Counted from the stretch's first letter, positions 1 through 11,500 are shown. The stretch: 64,000 nt of DNA from Pontederia crassipes (GCA_030549335.1 CM060188.1:70152696-70216695); one strand, 5' to 3'. Numbers and translations: made by a program. The notes: generated by a model not told the origin, from the sequence alone.

Positions 1-637
1 TGTGACCAATCTTTTATATATTCCTATTTTTTTATTAAAGAAATAGTAGTTTGGAAATTTTTGGGCGAAATAAAAAAGTAAGTGATACTTTTACCATAAC
101 TTTTGTGCCTTCACCACTTGTCCTTTGCTTTGTATGCGAGGCACACCTGAAAAGTAATTATGTAATATTTGGTACCCAAATTTTTTTGGGTCATAATTTG
201 TTAGACAATGTTCCTTTCGGAATCCAAATCATATCATATTGTGTTGATTTTCTCATTTTACATTGATATGCATAATGCCCATAAAATCCACATGTAAAAC
301 ATTTAAAATGTGATTTTCTATCATAGAGATGATTCCTAAGATTATTTTTCTTTGCATAAGATATAATCTTATATATATTTCAAAGAGACATTTTCTTTCT
401 TTACTTTTTCCAAAGAATATGCTAGTTTTACAACTTCACATGCATGATTTCCAAAGTTTCAATTTCATTTTTTAGTTTTTCATTTTTAAAAAAATATGCA
501 TTATTTTACTCTTTTAATTTTTCAATTTCATGTATTAATGTTTTATTTTCCTCTTTAATTGAAAAATATCTTTTTATAAGAGAGGAGAGTTCTTTTTCAC
601 ATCTAAAGAAAGAATTTCTTCAGAAGAGTTTGATGAG

Positions 638-1603
638 TCATAATTTGGGTGGGTTAGAGATTACCTCATCGTCGTGTGCCATCAAGCATATGTATGCTTC
701 ATCACTAGAGGAGCTTGATGAACTACTTGTTTCACTAGACTCTTCATATTTTTTCTTTTTACCATTTCGAGATTTTTCTTCTTTGTGATGTTTGTATGAT
801 TTTCTTGTTGGCTTCTCGTTCTTGTATTTCTTTTTAACTAACTTGAGATACTTATCTAATTTTCTTGTGTAGAGTGCGGGTTTCTTTTCATCCACTTGCT
901 CTTCACTTGAATCTTCTTCTATTATATTTGCCTTCAATGCCAATGTTTTCTTCTTGGGAGCTTTTTCACTCTGTAGATCTTCTTGGATTGAGATCTCATA
1001 GGTTAAAAGTGAGCCAATAAGATCGTCAAAGTCCAATTTGTTCAAATCCTTTTCTTCGATCACGTTCCTCTTCGTATGCCATTTGGAGGAGAGAGACATG
1101 AGAATCTTTTTCACTTTTTGGGGGTTAAATCTTGGCTCATCCAAGGAGGCTAAGCCATTTAAAATATCGTTAAATCGAGCAACCATATCATTTATAGATT
1201 CATTTTCATGCATCTTGAAAGAATCATATTGATGATTTAGAATATTCATTCTAGATTTTTTAACTTTATTGGTTCCTTCGTAAGTAGTGATGAATTTATT
1301 CCAAATCTCAGTTGCACTTTCACAATTTGAAATTCGATTAAAATTCGTTGAATTCAAAGCACAATAAAAAATATTCTTTGCTTTCCAATCCAATCTCGAA
1401 AAAACTTTCTGTCTTTCATCATGTTCGGAAGATAATTTTTCATGTAAATAATAGCCTTTTTCAACAATATCCCACATGTTTATATCAATAGAACATATGT
1501 AGGCTTGAATCCGAATTTTCCAAGATTGAAAATTTGATGCATTTAAAAGTGGAGGATGACTAATTGATTGTCCTTCGACAAAAACAAATGCACTTGATGC
1601 CAT
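638..1603 (-). CDS. copia gag polyprotein segment (UBN2/DUF4219-like)
   Basis: An open frame of 321 residues begins with MASSAFVFVEGQSISHPPLL and continues with the NFQSWKIRIQAYI region characteristic of plant copia gag. A helical gag body follows (residues about 30-210). The C-terminal third is basic and serine-rich (SSETSSSSSSSSDEA near residues 290-303). The frame lies 100 bases inside the LTR/PBS, the expected place for gag, and a zinc knuckle lies further downstream. Gag would form the virus-like particle. This is a transposon gene, not a host gene. Confidence 0.85.
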   Translation of the reverse strand: MASSAFVFVEGQSISHPPLLNASNFQSWKIRIQAYICSIDINMWDIVEKGYYLHEKLSSEHDERQKVFSRLDWKAKNIFYCALNSTNFNRISNCESATEIWNKFITTYEGTNKVKKSRMNILNHQYDSFKMHENESINDMVARFNDILNGLASLDEPRFNPQKVKKILMSLSSKWHTKRNVIEEKDLNKLDFDDLIGSLLTYEISIQEDLQSEKAPKKKTLALKANIIEEDSSEEQVDEKKPALYTRKLDKYLKLVKKKYKNEKPTRKSYKHHKEEKSRNGKKKKYEESSETSSSSSSSSDEAYICLMAHDDEVISNPPKL

Positions 1604-1718
1604 AGCTCTTAAGATTGTTAAATCTTAAAACAAACGATTGAATCTTAAAAATGGTTAGATCTAAAAATAAGATGATTCAAAGAAAATCAAAACAAGAGCA
1701 ACCCGCTCTGATACCAAT

Positions 1719-2871
1719 TGTAGGATCCCAAATGGTACCAAGGGAGGGGGATGAATTGGTGTTTAACCAAAAACATCGATTTCACAAAATTCGTAGCGGA
1801 AGCACAAAACCGATTCTTAAAACCTTTACAATTCAGATTATAAACACAATATGAACGGGGGGAGAGAGAGAGAAAATCAAACGAAGACACGGTGATGAGG
1901 TTCGGCCACACCTTGACCTACGTTCCCGCTCCGACTTCTCGACCTTGAGACCGCCGGAGATTCCACTAGCACTTCCTTTGTTCCAAATGAGGCAAGAAAG
2001 AAAGTCCTTTACACCATTGTCTTTTTTCCGTTTCGAGAGGCAAGGCAACCTCTCCTCCTAGGAAACTAATCTATTTCTCTCGCTCAAGAGGTAAGATTTA
2101 GAACATCTTTTACACAGGAGCTCTCTCTAATTTTTCTGAACAAAAGTGTTTCTCTCTTTTACAATTCTATGCTCACAAGAAGAGAAGAGAGAAATAATGA
2201 GAAAGTTATAAAATGAAAACTCCAAGAAAATGATATCTTTTTGATAACTTAAAGCTTTTCTTCAATGAGTGAATGTGTGCTTTTGCCTCTGGCTTTGGCA
2301 CTCCTTATAGCCTTCAATGTGTGGAAAATTTATCCAGAAATTGTTTCACAAATTCCTCCTTCAAATTTGACCGTTACTGTTCATTTGACTTGGAGGCCGA
2401 TCGATCGCACTTCTGGACCGGTCAATCGGTCTATGTGATCGTTGCACGTTTTCTTCAACTTCTGCGCTTGATCGGTCGACCGGTCCGTCGACTGATATCG
2501 GCTCAACATCGTCCGGAGCAGGGTCAGTAGTTATCGGTCGACCGACATCTTCTATTCGGTCGACCGGTACATCTCGACCGGCCTTGTTTTCTTCGACGTT
2601 GATCGACCTGCACTCTTTTGATCATAACTTTCTGCACAGTTATCCAAATTAGATGATCTTGGAGTCTATAGAAAGCTAACAGAATTTTCTACAATTCTGA
2701 CATTCCACTTTTATAAAAAACTAATGAGATTAGTGAAAATTATTTGATCAAAGCGTAGTGCATAAAGTTATCCATTTTTCTTTAAACTTTTTAGCATTTC
2801 AACTTTAATCTTTTGAGGTTTATTTCATCAAAATATAATTTTATATGTCATTAAAACTTTGACCCAACACT
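1719..2871 (-). repeat. 5' LTR of the left-edge copia element
   Basis: On the minus strand the repeat starts TGTTGGGTCAAAG at about 2871 and ends CCTACA at about 1719, directly before the initiator-Met primer-binding site. The TG...CA ends and PBS spacing support a complete LTR of about 1.15 kb. It carries several CGGTCGACCG-type palindromes between about 2395 and 2600. The partner LTR is outside the window. Confidence 0.8.
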
Positions 2872-4165
2872 CCTACTCTATGTATTCACCTCTTCTGAAT
2901 TCGGTGTGACATTGATTATTATATATATTAAATGCATATTTCGATAAGTTTATATGAAAATTATGTGTTGAATGATTGATGAATTGATGGTTCATTGGAG
3001 AAACTTATGTGAAGTGTTACGAATCGCATTTATAGGATGCAATCCTATTATGTCTGAATGAGTATCTGATATGATTCATCTTCTGATATTCGAGATATGA
3101 TTGTTATGTGATGAATCATACATCGACATATGTTTGCATTTGCATATATGATGATTGTAACCAAGTGCTATATCATAGATCATGATGGGAGCCACCTCTA
3201 GAATCCAATGCATCATTCTGTTCCCCAGAAATGGAATAAGATAGGAGAGAGCTAAGTTTCATTCGGACCTAAGTGCTATACCGTGAGTGTGGGAGCCACC
3301 TTTAGAATCCATATAGGCCACCTCTAAAAGCCATCTATCACTTTCTGATATGTTCCCTAGAAATGGGATGAGATAATATAGAGTTAAATATTGTGCGGAG
3401 CTAAGTGCTACACCAAGAGGGTGGGAGCCACATCTAGAATCCGTATGAGCCACCTCTTGAAGCCATCTATCGACTATACAAATTGGCTTGGTGATCCGTG
3501 CATTCATATGAGAGTGTTTCATTTGCATACATATGGATACGATTTAGATTTAGATGATATTGTTTGCAACATTGAGTGTGATGCTTCTACTTACTATGTT
3601 ATATATGTAATTATCAAATATACAAAAATACCTATTTTGATATTATGATTATCGCACGATTTTTCATGTCTCTCCAAATTTATTAGTTGGTAACACATAG
3701 ACTATGCTGCGTTTAGCTCACTCTGTTGTTTCCAATATTTTTCAGATTAATATAGCTATTTGGTGATCGTGGAAGGTGATAGTCTTAGACAGGTTCTATA
3801 ACGATCTTGGTGGTAAGACATTAAGAAGAAGTGTGTCTCTCATGTCCTTCTATTAGGATGTCGAGAAGTTTGGTTATGTGGAATGCATATGTAATATTTT
3901 GTATTTTGTAAGAAGGCAAAATCATTTTATGTCATGCAAAACTTAAGGATTATTGGTCTGCTCTAAATTATCCGTTTAATGTTAATTTTGTTCTTATGTA
4001 AAAAAAAGTTACATCATGTTTCCACAACTTTTTTCAATTTTATTTGATCATCCATAATTAGTCACGAACTCGAGTTTAAATGACGGTTTAAATCGGGGTT
4101 GTGATAGTTATAGTATCAGTTATATGATTGTCCGTAATGAGTCACGAACTCCAATTTAAATTGGG
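2872..4165. repeat. Worn LTR-like intergenic remnant with internal repeats
   Basis: No coding potential was recognised. The stretch contains three diverged copies of a unit around GGGAGCCACCTCTAGAATCC (about 3173-3480). Near its right end are two related copies of a GTCACGAACTC block (about 4060 and 4138), the second finishing in GGGTCATGACA, which resembles the end of many gypsy-type LTRs. I infer an old gypsy LTR fragment, but no start, primer site or partner LTR is visible. Confidence 0.35.
3173..3480 (+). repeat. Three-copy direct repeat, units about 100-130 bp
   Basis: Units start with AAGTGCTATA or AAGTGCTACA at about 3173, 3271 and 3403. Each continues into GGGAGCCACCTCTAGAATCC or a close variant. 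Copies 1 and 2 then carry a CCCCAGAAATGG/CCCTAGAAATGG block. Spacing is uneven (about 98 and 132 bp), so the array has diverged. Small open frames across it are by-products of the repeat. Confidence 0.7.
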
Positions 4166-4822
4166 GTCATGACACTAGATATCGTGCGACGACTAGGCGC
4201 ATAGGCATCTAACCAAGTTTATTTTGAGTTTGCAGTGGAAGTTTTATGGTCGAGATAACTATGTCGAGAGTCGCTCTTATAGACATTTGATCATGGACAT
4301 GACTAGAGTGTTGAGCTACTCGTCATGGGACCATGGCATTAGTGTGTTGCGATGGTAATGCAGACGCTTGAACGCTTAAAGTCTGAAGGGGCAGCCGAAG
4401 TACCACGGGGCATCGAAAAAGGTCACCGATGGGGGTTGCCACCCCACGCTCAAAGTCAGACACTAATATTAAATTAAGGCTTACTTGTGTTATATATGAT
4501 GAAACATAACATATATTTGAGCTTCGAAAGACACTAAAGAATTCCTCCCAATGTACCGTAGGTAAGGAAGTGTTATTACAAAATGAGAAATGTAAAAGAC
4601 ATATTCTATGGGTAACGCCATATAAGTTGATCATTCATAAGGATGACCTCACAAAGATAAATGCCTTAAGGGCATATAACTTATTACTCCGCAATATTAT
4701 GCAGTGCGGGGCAACTGTGTGTGTTCCATGATTCTGCACTGAGCGACCGAGAGCTATAAGTTGAGCGGCACTGATGCCATGAAGTTTCGCGCATCGTGTC
4801 ACGGGAAAATGCCCCGTGACGC
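4166..4822 (-). repeat. Lone LTR, same family as the LTRs at 6715, 24328 and 27972
   Basis: The reverse complement aligns along its length with the LTRs at 24328-24985 and 27972-28635. Shared landmarks include the inverted CACGGG block at the start, CAACTTATAGCTCT, CATCCTTATGAATG, GTACATTGGGAG, and GGGGTGGCAACCC in mid-LTR. The order runs right to left. No internal region or second LTR adjoins it, so it is most simply a solo LTR left by recombination. Clean target duplications were not found, and it is more diverged than the paired copies. Confidence 0.75.
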
Positions 4823-5035
4823 ACACGCCGTTGGCCGCGAGCTCATGGGCACACCGCTGTGCCGCATGCCCACACGCACCGCTTGGGCCGAGAGCGTGCG
4901 CTGCTGGGCCGTGAGCTCACATTCCCGTGCACGCGCCATTGGGCCGCGCGTGTGCGCACTACTGGACGCATGAGCGCACTGCTGGGCATGTGAGCTGGGC
5001 CACGTGCCTCCATCGAGACCACGCGTGAGGCTATT
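4823..5035. repeat. GC-rich imperfect repeat block
   Basis: About 210 bp of CpG-rich sequence sits between AT-rich neighbours. Short related units such as GCGCACTGCTGGGC and GGGCCGTGAGCTCAC recur with changes. No convincing frame or known element was recognised. It begins exactly where the lone LTR ends, so it may be the old insertion site or a remnant of adjoining element sequence. Confidence 0.45.
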
Positions 5036-5117
5036 CTTTTCCTCTTTTTTTAAAGCAGAGAGCCACCTCGATTTTTTTAAGTAAATAAAAACTTTTGGAG
5101 CATCTTACATGACTTTA

Positions 5118-5754
5118 GGGGGACATTTATAGTATTACCTTTTCACATTATCTAGTAATATGCATTGCCCAACAAAAATTACCAGCGATGTACATTACCT
5201 TATTTATTATGTACAAACTTTGCTAGCAATTTAAATGTCACTATACAACTTTTACTAAAATATCTTTTATCACTAATATTAAGTTAAATATTATATAATT
5301 CAACTAAAAACTCAAATAAAATTAATAAATATAATTGCAAATATTTCATATCTTTTTAATTGAAAATAATGGTAATGTATATAATATTTAAAATAATAAC
5401 TAAATAATAATATCAAATTCATGTGAATAACAATAATAAAATAAATTTTAAATAAATTAATATTATTAATTATGATGATAATAATATTATTTGTTGTTGT
5501 TATATAAATTTTTATATTATTTTTATGTTTTATTTGTCTAAGATTGGAAAGGGCAGAAATGAAAATAAAATAAAATCTGGTTGGCACCATCCTCCTAGTC
5601 AATGTGGATTGCCACTTTATAAGCAATCTGCATTGCTAGAAAATTTAGATTACCTACAAATTAAAATAAAGTAAACAAGATAATATGGTGGGCCCAGATA
5701 ATTTAACTTCAGATTACCAGTAATGTAGAAAGATTACTTGTAAGAAAATGCCTC
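5118..5754. mobile_element. MITE, probable PIF/Harbinger (Tourist-like) type
   Basis: The left end GGGGGACATTTATAG and the reverse complement of the right end GAGGCATTTTCTTAC continue as imperfect inverted repeats for about 45 bp, sharing TACC/AATC, ACATTA and GGTAAT/AGTAAT blocks. TTA lies directly outside both ends (5115-5117 and 5755-5757), matching the TTA/TAA target duplication of PIF/Harbinger elements. The interior is AT-rich and non-coding. At about 637 bp it is large for a MITE but in range. The ends are diverged, so it is probably old. Confidence 0.55.
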
Positions 5755-5757
5755 TTA

Positions 5758-6377
5758 ATATTAATGTAGAAATTGATAAATATAATATAGAGGTTCACGA
5801 AGTACCTCAATTGCACGTGGCTGCTCCACGAATAAGTTAGGGATTGCGGGGTTACACTCATACACCACTCTTGACTACTTCACTTACTTTCCTCAAGTGC
5901 ACCAAGGGACCTATTTTTATAGAGGTATTTTGGCCTCAAAAGACCAAGCAAATGAGGCTGCCAAAAATGGGGAGGGTGGTGGTAGGAGTGGCACCCGACC
6001 ATGTTCCCGGCAATCGGCCCCACCCCAAATTCTCGGTTCAAGGGGAATTCTATTCCCCGCTCCGATCCCCGCGGGGCCTCGAACTTCCGCGAGGACTCTG
6101 ATTTCCCAAACACCCGTCGTCCTCTTCTAGTAAGAACCGCCACTGCCTTCCTCAAATGAGCTCCGCTGTCATGGCCCTCCTCCGTGGCTATCGTTGCCCT
6201 CCTTCATGGTGGAAGGGATTGGCCGTCAGGTGGAGGGATCCACTGTCAGGTGGAGGAAAAAGGAAAGAGATGAGAACGATCATCGATCGTAGGTAGAAGA
6301 AAAAATGTAAATGGAGCAACCGACATGTGGTCCCATTGAAGAAGAAAGAGAATAGAGTAAGGAGATAGGGTTTTTGT

Positions 6378-6447
<70 letters not shown>

Positions 6448-6714
6448 GTGAAGAAAGAGAATATGTATATAGTGAATGGTTGAATTTGATCTAAAGATTA
6501 TAATAAAAAATATATAATTAGGGTGCGGGGATTCGGAGCCCCGCGGGGTGGGGACAACTCCCTCCACCCCGATCCCCGAAAAAGGGTTCGGGGGAAATTT
6601 CTCCCCATCCCCGACCCCGCGGGGGAAAGTTCTCCGAGTTCGGGATTCCAATCGGAGATTTCCCACGGGACGCCGTAGGGTGCGGGGGATATTACCATCC
6701 GTAGATGGTGGGGG
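5758..6714. other. Intergenic stretch with GC palindromes and a TA microsatellite
   Basis: No gene was recognised. Two GC-rich patches (about 6000-6110 and 6525-6690) carry repeated CCCCGCGGGG palindromes and GGGGATCC-like strings. Between them is a long TA run. The overlapping short frames on both strands are composition artefacts of these patches. Confidence 0.6.
6385..6440. repeat. (TA)n microsatellite
   Basis: About 55 bp of almost perfect TA dinucleotide, followed by a short degenerate tail (GTATATAG). Confidence 0.95.
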
Positions 6715-7338
6715 TGTCACCAGGCATTTTCCCATGACACAACGCGCAAAGTCTCCACATTATTAATATCGTTCAACTTAAGCTTACGACCGTTCAGTTC
6801 CGTCCAAAAGAACACATGTTGTCACTCCACACTGCGTAATATTCCACCTTTGTGACATTATCTTGTAAGATCATCCTTATGAATGACTAAGCTACTCGTA
6901 TGATATGTCTTTTACATTTTTTATTTTGTATTGAGACTCCTTTACCTACAGTACATTAGGGAGTAGTTCACTAATGCCTTCCTAGCCCATATGTATTCTA
7001 TGTATATAACACAATCAAGTTTTTTTCTTAATTCCAATGTCTGACCAGAGTGTGAGATGACAACCCACATCGGTGATCCTTTTTTATGCCCCATGGTTCT
7101 CGACTCCTCCTTCATACATTATGCGCTCGAGTGCCTACATTAGTGCCTCAACGCGCTAATGCCACGTCCATGAGTCATCCAACACTCTTGTCATCGTGAT
7201 TGAATGCCTATAAGAATGACTCTTGGTACAGTTGTCTTAACCGTAAAACTTTCGCTGCAAACTCAAAACATGCTTAGTTAGGTGCTTCTTCGTCTAGTCG
7301 CCGCGTATGATCTAGTGTACACAAATAATCCCGTGATA
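6715..7338 (+). repeat. Lone LTR, plus orientation
   Basis: Starts TGTCACCAGGC and ends CCCGTGATA. It aligns along its length with the LTRs at 24328 and 27972 and with the inverted copy at 4166-4822 (shared CATCCTTATGAATG, CTTTTACAT, GGTGATCC and CAAACTCAAAACATGC-like blocks). A G-rich tract, GGTGGGGG, sits directly upstream as a polypurine tract would, but no matching internal region follows or precedes it. Probable solo LTR. No clean target duplication was seen. Confidence 0.75.
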
Positions 7339-7955
7339 AGGGCATGACTTTTGGAAATGGTGGCATGACAGCCATGCTGCCACAGTGCCATGCCACAACA
7401 GGGTTGCCATGCAAGGAGGCCCACGCATTGATGACTCCAACACTTATTTATATAGTAACTAGTTTAACTCAATCGCGCTTCACGCAATTATAATTTATCT
7501 AAAAAATAAGTTTAAATAAAAATACATAATTTATTTTTTTATTATAAATTATAATATATAAAAAATATTGTTTTGTAATATATATTATATCTATAAATAT
7601 CTTACAATTTGAATTAAAACAAATATTAGTTAAGATTATATTATGTTTATAAAAAATATCATATTTTTCACAATATTATAAAATGTATTATTTTACATTC
7701 ATGATTAACATATGTGATATTTCAAATTAAAATATAATTATAACTCTTCATATCTACCTTAATGGAGTAAAGTAGATATAAAATATGTGACTTTTAAAAT
7801 TCAATAATAATTATGACTTGTCACAATTAACTAAAAATAATTAATATCATATTTTTATTAAATAAGTTTATGCATGAAATCAAAGAGAAATAATTTAAAA
7901 ATATGAGAAAATAAAATAAGAATAGATGAAAGCTATAGGTGCTTGATGTCCAAAG
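7339..7955. other. AT-rich intergenic stretch, no gene seen
   Basis: A short block repeating GCCATGCTGCCA-like words is followed by about 500 bp of very AT-rich sequence up to the Mutator-like element. No frames, RNA genes or recognisable element ends were found. Confidence 0.6.
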
Positions 7956-8069
7956 CTAAAGTGGTGAGCATTTTGCTCCTTACTCCCTTGGACATCGACG
8001 GTTGGAGTTTTTGCACGGTTCAGCAGGCCGGTTCAGTATTATGTCAGCCGGTCCAATGCTGGATCATCC
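7956..8069 (+). repeat. Left terminal inverted repeat of the MULE
   Basis: Matches the reverse complement of 13709-13835, with the right copy carrying about 12 extra bases around its TCGTAGATCGTGCG word. Landmarks are CTAAAGTGG at the outer edge, TTTTGCTCCTTACTCCCTTG, and GGCCGGTTCAGTATTATGTC. Similarity stops after GGATCATCC. Confidence 0.85.
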
Positions 8070-8159
8070 AGCAGCATGCTGATTCATCTCAATGTCAGCC
8101 GGTCTCTTCATTTTTGTTTTCGATTTCAACTTGTGTTAGGGCAATACCTTCGCACCTCT

Positions 8160-8500
8160 CCCTCTGACGAAAAAACTCCGTCGGACCTCTTCGCCTTGCC
8201 GCATTCCTTGCCTGTGTTGTGTGGACGAAGGATGCTCTCTGATCTTCTACGTCGGATCTCTCTACATTGCCTCCTTGCCCTATTCCTCGCCTGTGCCGAC
8301 GAAGGGCCTCTCTGCCTTGCGAATTCCTCGCCTGCGCCCACCAATGTTCTCACTGCCTTGCAACCACACGACCTCTCCGCGTTGCAGCCGTGTGGTCGAA
8401 CGATCTCTCCGTCTTGCCCCATTCTTCGCCCGCGCCGATGAATGACCTCTCTGCCTTGAAGCCGCACGGTCGAACGACTTCTCCGCCTTGCTGCTGAAGC
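8160..8500. repeat. Subterminal GC-rich repeats, left side of the MULE
   Basis: Roughly five imperfect units built around CTCTCCGCCTTGC followed by ATTCCTCGCCTGCGCCGAC, spaced about 50-90 bp apart. The several overlapping open frames on both strands come from this repeat and have no recognisable domains. Subterminal repeats are common in plant transposons and can bind the transposase. Confidence 0.6.
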
Positions 8501-9108
8501 ACATAATGCTGTGTAATGCTAGTTTCATCAGCATTCTTTCTTTTGTTGAACATACTTCTGTTCCGTATGCGAAAAACATAGAACCAAAGCATATCATTCC
8601 TTAATCCACTCTTATATTACAATGAATAGGGGAGGTCCCACTTGGAATGTGGCTACCGGGCATCATGATGGAATGGTGTCACTGAAAAATGAAGCCAGCG
8701 CTATCCTCCTCGCATTCTGGCAAGAGATTCAACGTCAAGGAGCTCGTAGTGCTGTCAAGTAAAGAATTAAGTTATCTCGTGCATTATTACTTTAACTTGC
8801 ATGATTTCAAGGGTGCCAAAGCACATAGTGAAGCATAGAATTATGTAATACATAGTGTACCGTGTGATAAAGATATTGTGTAGCATTCTTATTTTCCCAT
8901 GGAGCTAATTATATGATAAATTTGTTGTATATACATGTGAACCAATATTTGAGAATTAAATCATATAACAAATCTATAATTTGTGGTTCAAATTATATAT
9001 ACTGCCAGGTTCTCCGCTCTCCTTAGGTTAAGTAATTTGTTAATTGATAGTGCATGCTACAATTTTTGTGTGTTCTAAATGTCCACCCATAAGCTTTAAT
9101 CAGGTATC

Positions 9109-11500
9109 ATGGACACGGAAGATGTTGAATTTGAATCTATCCAAGAAGGGATGGAATTTGACAATTGTGATGAGGAGTTGCTTGTGGAAGACAATAACGA
9201 GAAGGTGAATCAAGATTCAAATTATGTGAAATCTTTTGATCTACCAAATCCATCCATTGGCAAGACATTTGAAAGTGATGATGAAGCATACAAATATTAT
9301 AATGTGTATGCCAAATTAGTGGGTTTCTCTGTTATCACATAAGTCCATAGTCACAGGAAATATTATCAATAGAACATTTGTTTGTTCTAAAGAAGGACAC
9401 AAAGATTTGAAGAAAGGTGTCGAAAAGATGTCTAAACAAAGAAGAGAAGTTAGAGATAATTGTCTTGCTCATTTGTATGTTGACTTAAGAAAGGATGGCA
9501 AATGGGAAGTAAGAAAATTCCATGAAGAACACAATCATCCTCTGACAACTCCCTCGAAGGTAAAATTTTTACGTTCACAAAAAGATTTCTCGACTACTTC
9601 TAAAGAAGCAATTATGAGCCTACACAAGTTCGACATGGGTTCGTCTAGAGCACTCAATATGTCCGGTGAACTAGTCATAACAACTCAAAATTGTATTGAC
9701 CATTTGAGAGCACAAAGAAAAGGCAACTTCAATTCAGAATGTCTAAATATCATATCATATTTTTGAAATAAGTTGCGTGGTGATGCAGGTTTTTTTGATT
9801 GATGGGAATTGGATACAGATGACACTGTAATGAATTTCTTTTGGGCCGACGACAGGGCAAGAAATAGTTATCTAACTTTCGGAGCTGTTGTTGTATTTGA
9901 TACAACATATCGAACAAACAATTTAAGAATGCCGTTTGCTCCCTTCACCGGAGTCAATCATCATAGAAGGTCATGTTTATTTAGATGTGCTTTATTAGCC
10001 GACGAAATTGAAGAGACTTTTTATTGATTATTTACCACATGGGCTGAATGTATGAATAGAAAACACCCCACTTGCATCATTACCGATCAAGATGTTGCGA
10101 TGGGTAATGCTATTCGTAGAGTGTTTCCACACACGAAGCACATATATTGCACCTGGCATATTGCAAGGAATGCAATGATTCATCTACAAGATCTTTATGA
10201 ACTTGCCGATTTTAAACATGAATATAACAAATGGCTTTATAAGTGTACAAACATAGAGATGTTTGAAGATGGGTGGCTTTCCTTGAAGCAGAAATTTCAT
10301 ATTCCAGACGACCATTGGTTAGAGAGTATGTACAACAAGCGTAGACAATAGGTTTCATTATATTATCAAGATCTTTTTTACTGCAGGCATGCGTACTACT
10401 CAAAGAGCCGAGAGTATCAATGCATTTTTTGATGAATTTGTTAATGCAAACACATCATTATCAAACTTTGTACATATGACAAGGCAATTATAACTCACAG
10501 TGGATTAGAAGAACGAGAAGATTATCATACGATGAATTCTACTCCAGTGTATATGTCAACTAATCCATTAGAAGTTGAAGCAGGCAAGATATACACACAT
10601 AATGTGTTCTGCTTGTACCAAAAAGAATATGCACAAACAATCAACTTATATGGACGAAAAATTTTGAAGGATGATGACAAAACTTTCTACTCAATATATC
10701 CTGTGCAAGGAATAGATGAAGGTAAACATATCGTTGAATTTAGTCAGCAAACAAATATTGTGATCAAATGTTCTTGCAAGAAATTTGAACAAGAAGGGAT
10801 TCTTTGTTCTCATATTCTAACTATTTTCCACAAGAAAGGTGTGTGATTTTTACCCAAGGAATATGTTCTTCATCGTTGGACAGTGAATGCATGATATGCA
10901 AATGGTCGTGTGATATATGATGCAACATCATGTTCTATTGATTCTATTACTCCATTTTAGAAACTAGCTTGGAAAAGCAATCTTTGACGATTCGAAGAAA
11001 TGAGCTTAATTTCTACAAATCATTTGCAATTTGGAGCTCCAATAATAAATGATGTCATAAGTAAATTTAGAGAATTCAAAGTGCAAATACACCAGTAGAT
11101 TCAAGTCAACCATGTATTAGTGGAATACTTGCAAATCAAGTAAGTCAAACAAGTGTTGTCAACATAAAAGAAACTCAATTCATCATACACGATCCGACAC
11201 GTGTAAAGGCTAAAGGTAGATCATGAAATGTTTCAAAAATTAAATCCGCGGTTGAAATCTTGATAGCAAAAAATGATTTCAAGAAGAGAAGTTGCGGACA
11301 TTGTGGAAAGAGCGGACATGATAAAAGAAAATGTTCGGCCCTTAAGGTAATCTCATAACTTTGTCAACGACATGTTTTATACTATTCATCCCCATAATTT
11401 TCTACTATTCTTCTAATTTTGAATTGAATCTTGTAGGTTATCGATGGTTGTCGCAATGAAGAGGAAGATCTCAACAATTCGAACCTTGTGGAACTATAGG
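9109..11500 (+). pseudogene. FAR1-type MULE transposase, decayed
   Basis: Begins MDTEDVEFESIQEGMEFDN, followed by the FAR1 DNA-binding domain (FESDDEAYKYYNVYAKLVGF). A TAA stop follows VIT at 9340, with a frame change shortly after. The FAR1 domain resumes from about 9407 (NCLAHLYVDLRKDGKW, EEHNHPL). The MULE transposase core follows: VVVFDTTYRTNN with the first catalytic Asp at about 9900, CIITDQDVAMGNAI with the second Asp at about 10080, and HIYCTWHIARNAM. A SWIM zinc finger (CSCKKFEQEGILCSHIL) lies near 10765-10820. A CX2CX4HX4C zinc knuckle (CGHCGKSGHDKRKC) lies near 11290-11335, and a last small exon ends VEL at about 11500. Several more stops and frame changes occur. The TIRs show it belongs to the transposon rather than to a domesticated FAR1-RELATED SEQUENCE host gene. 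Confidence 0.85.

Larger units (their letters stand above)
1..2871 (-). mobile_element. Ty1/copia retrotransposon, 5' part, runs off the left edge
   Basis: Minus-strand LTR element. It reads from an LTR (2871 down to 1719) into a primer-binding site complementary to initiator tRNA-Met (plus-strand GCTCTGATACCA at 1705-1716), then a gag reading frame. A CX2CX4HX4C zinc knuckle is visible in minus-strand translation near 258-301. No protease, integrase or reverse transcriptase lies in the window, so pol, if present, is left of base 1. The gag type (UBN2/DUF4219-like) is typical of plant copia elements. Age cannot be estimated because only one LTR is present. Family assignment rests on gag type, PBS and gene order. 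Confidence 0.85.

Noticed and set aside
5312-5626. A 104-residue minus-strand frame rich in Ile, Asn and Tyr
   Set aside because: It sits in the AT-rich interior of a MITE, and its composition is that expected of AT-rich non-coding DNA.
8076-8597. Several overlapping Arg/Cys-rich frames on both strands
   Set aside because: They coincide with the subterminal repeat of the MULE and show no conserved motif.
9109-11500. A functional host FAR1-RELATED SEQUENCE gene
   Set aside because: The reading frame is interrupted many times and the sequence lies between matching MULE inverted repeats.
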